A stretch of 15,472 bases of DNA from CAYSCX01 sp964429575 (GTDB lineage Bacteria; Desulfobacterota; Binatia; Binatales; Binataceae), in contig CAYSCX010000048.1 in the NCBI GenBank assembly GCA_964429575.1, positions 1-15,472 on the forward strand, in the 5' to 3' direction. Under the pieces are notes generated by a model. It did not search any database. It was not told the DNA's origin and saw only the letters and a program-made list of their open reading frames with translations. Below are positions 14,684 through 15,472 of the stretch, piece after piece. Every line of letters starts with the position of its first letter. The stretch's first letter is position 1. The position numbers and the translations under genes were made by a program.

Positions 14684-15472
14684 ATGAAGCGCGGCAATCG
14701 GCGCGACCGGCCGAGAGAACATGCAAGCGCGCACGAGCAGCGCCGCCGGCAAAGCGGTCGCGAGGACGCCGTTTTCGGCGTCGAACCTGTGCGCGAACTC
14801 CTTGCCGCCGCACCCGCGGTGGTGCGGACGCTCAACATCCGGCGCGGCGATGAGCGCCGGTTTGCCCGCGAAGTGGAGCAGGTGCGCGCCGCGCGCGGCG
14901 CCGTCGCCGTCGTCGATGATGCTGCGCTGGAGCGTCTCGCGGGCCCGGGCGCGCGCCATCAGGGCATCGTCGCGACGATTTCGCACTTTCAGTACGCGGA
15001 CCTTCGTGAGTTGATCGAGCAACGGCCCGACCCGCTGGTCGTGATCGACGGCGTGACTGACCCGCGGAACCTTGGCGCATTGATGCGCTCGGCGGAGGGC
15101 GCCGGAGTTCGCGCGCTGGTGATCGCGCGCGACCGGACGGTCGCGGTTACGCCCGCGGCAGTGAAGACGTCGGCGGGCGCATGGGCACATCTTTCGATCG
15201 CGCAATGCGGCAACGTGGTGAGAACACTCGAACAACTCAAGGAGCGCGGCTATTGGATTGCGGCGCTCGCGCCGGAGGGTACGGTTTCGATTTACGATCT
15301 GGATGTCACGCGCCCGTTGGCGCTCGTGCTTGGCTCCGAAGAGGCGGGAGTGCGGCAGCTGGTGCGCAAGACCGCGGACTTTGTGGTCACGATTCCGATG
15401 CGCGGGCGGGTGGCGTCGCTGAACGTGTCGGTGGCTGCGGCGATCGCTCTGTTCGAGGTTGCCCGCAGGCGC
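14684..15472 (+). CDS. rlmB: 23S rRNA 2'-O-ribose methyltransferase RlmB (TrmH/SpoU family), stop codon outside window
   Basis: SPOUT methyltransferase expected to methylate the 2'-O of a guanosine in the peptidyl-transferase region of 23S rRNA (G2251 in E. coli), using SAM. The frame is open for 263 codons to the window edge, already near full length. A basic N-terminal tail (1-28) is followed by the substrate-binding domain opening with AVFGVEPVRELL (29-40), then the knotted catalytic domain. This has motif 1 DPRNLGALMRSAEGAGV (126-142, Asn129 and Arg135), motif 2 LVLGSEEAGV (214-223) and motif 3 IPMRGRVASLNVSVA (237-251). An in-frame stop 12 bases upstream rules out earlier starts. The gene is divergent from lptF. 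A closely related TrmH-family role cannot be excluded, but the N-terminal domain fits RlmB best. Confidence 0.92.
   Translation, partial: MKRGNRRDRPREHASAHEQRRRQSGREDAVFGVEPVRELLAAAPAVVRTLNIRRGDERRFAREVEQVRAARGAVAVVDDAALERLAGPGARHQGIVATISHFQYADLRELIEQRPDPLVVIDGVTDPRNLGALMRSAEGAGVRALVIARDRTVAVTPAAVKTSAGAWAHLSIAQCGNVVRTLEQLKERGYWIAALAPEGTVSIYDLDVTRPLALVLGSEEAGVRQLVRKTADFVVTIPMRGRVASLNVSVAAAIALFEVARRR

Overview
This is a GC-rich bacterial chromosomal window that is densely coded and mostly metabolic. It carries 16 protein genes. I see no rRNA, tRNA, CRISPR array, prophage or transposase. Adjacent LptF and LptG permease genes point to a Gram-negative cell that exports LPS. CoA-linked beta-oxidation genes, a GST and a PPOX protein of the probable F420-dependent type suggest an aerobic or facultative soil or aquatic organism. 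Taxonomy is a weak guess: a deltaproteobacterial-like, Binatota-like or acidobacterial lineage. GTG and TTG starts are frequent.

Layout. (1) 1-2465, minus strand: a 3-hydroxyacyl-CoA dehydrogenase followed by an SCP2-type thiolase cut by the left edge, a two-gene fatty-acid degradation operon with an 18-bp palindrome upstream. (2) 2658-3098, minus: mscL with a C-terminal zinc ribbon. (3) 3099-3469: non-coding, with two inverted-repeat units. (4) 3470-4636, plus: an acyl-CoA dehydrogenase, facing a minus-strand pair across a 9-bp-stem hairpin. (5) 4700-6538, minus: zwf and a small conserved-looking protein with a CCPF motif. (6) 6722-7177, plus: a VanZ-like membrane protein, divergent from zwf.

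(7) 7217-12161, minus: a six-gene run in transcription order: LplA-like protein, HEAT-repeat protein, PPOX/F420-type protein, M24 peptidase, HAD phosphatase, GST. The first four are joined by 4-bp ATGA or GTGA overlaps, so they are probably translationally coupled. This is the most unusual cluster, because the LplA-like protein leading it lacks the lysine expected of a lipoate ligase. (8) 12287-14592, minus: lptF then lptG, also overlapping by GTGA; these permeases power the LPS bridge to the outer membrane. (9) 14684-right edge, plus: rlmB, divergent from lptF.

Three operon-leading genes (the LplA-like gene, lptF, rlmB) lack a Shine-Dalgarno sequence and have a -10-like box ending 8-9 nt before the start codon. 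This suggests leaderless or near-leaderless mRNAs. Genes elsewhere in the window (acyl-CoA dehydrogenase, GST, lptG, zwf, hydroxyacyl-CoA dehydrogenase) have recognisable Shine-Dalgarno sequences.
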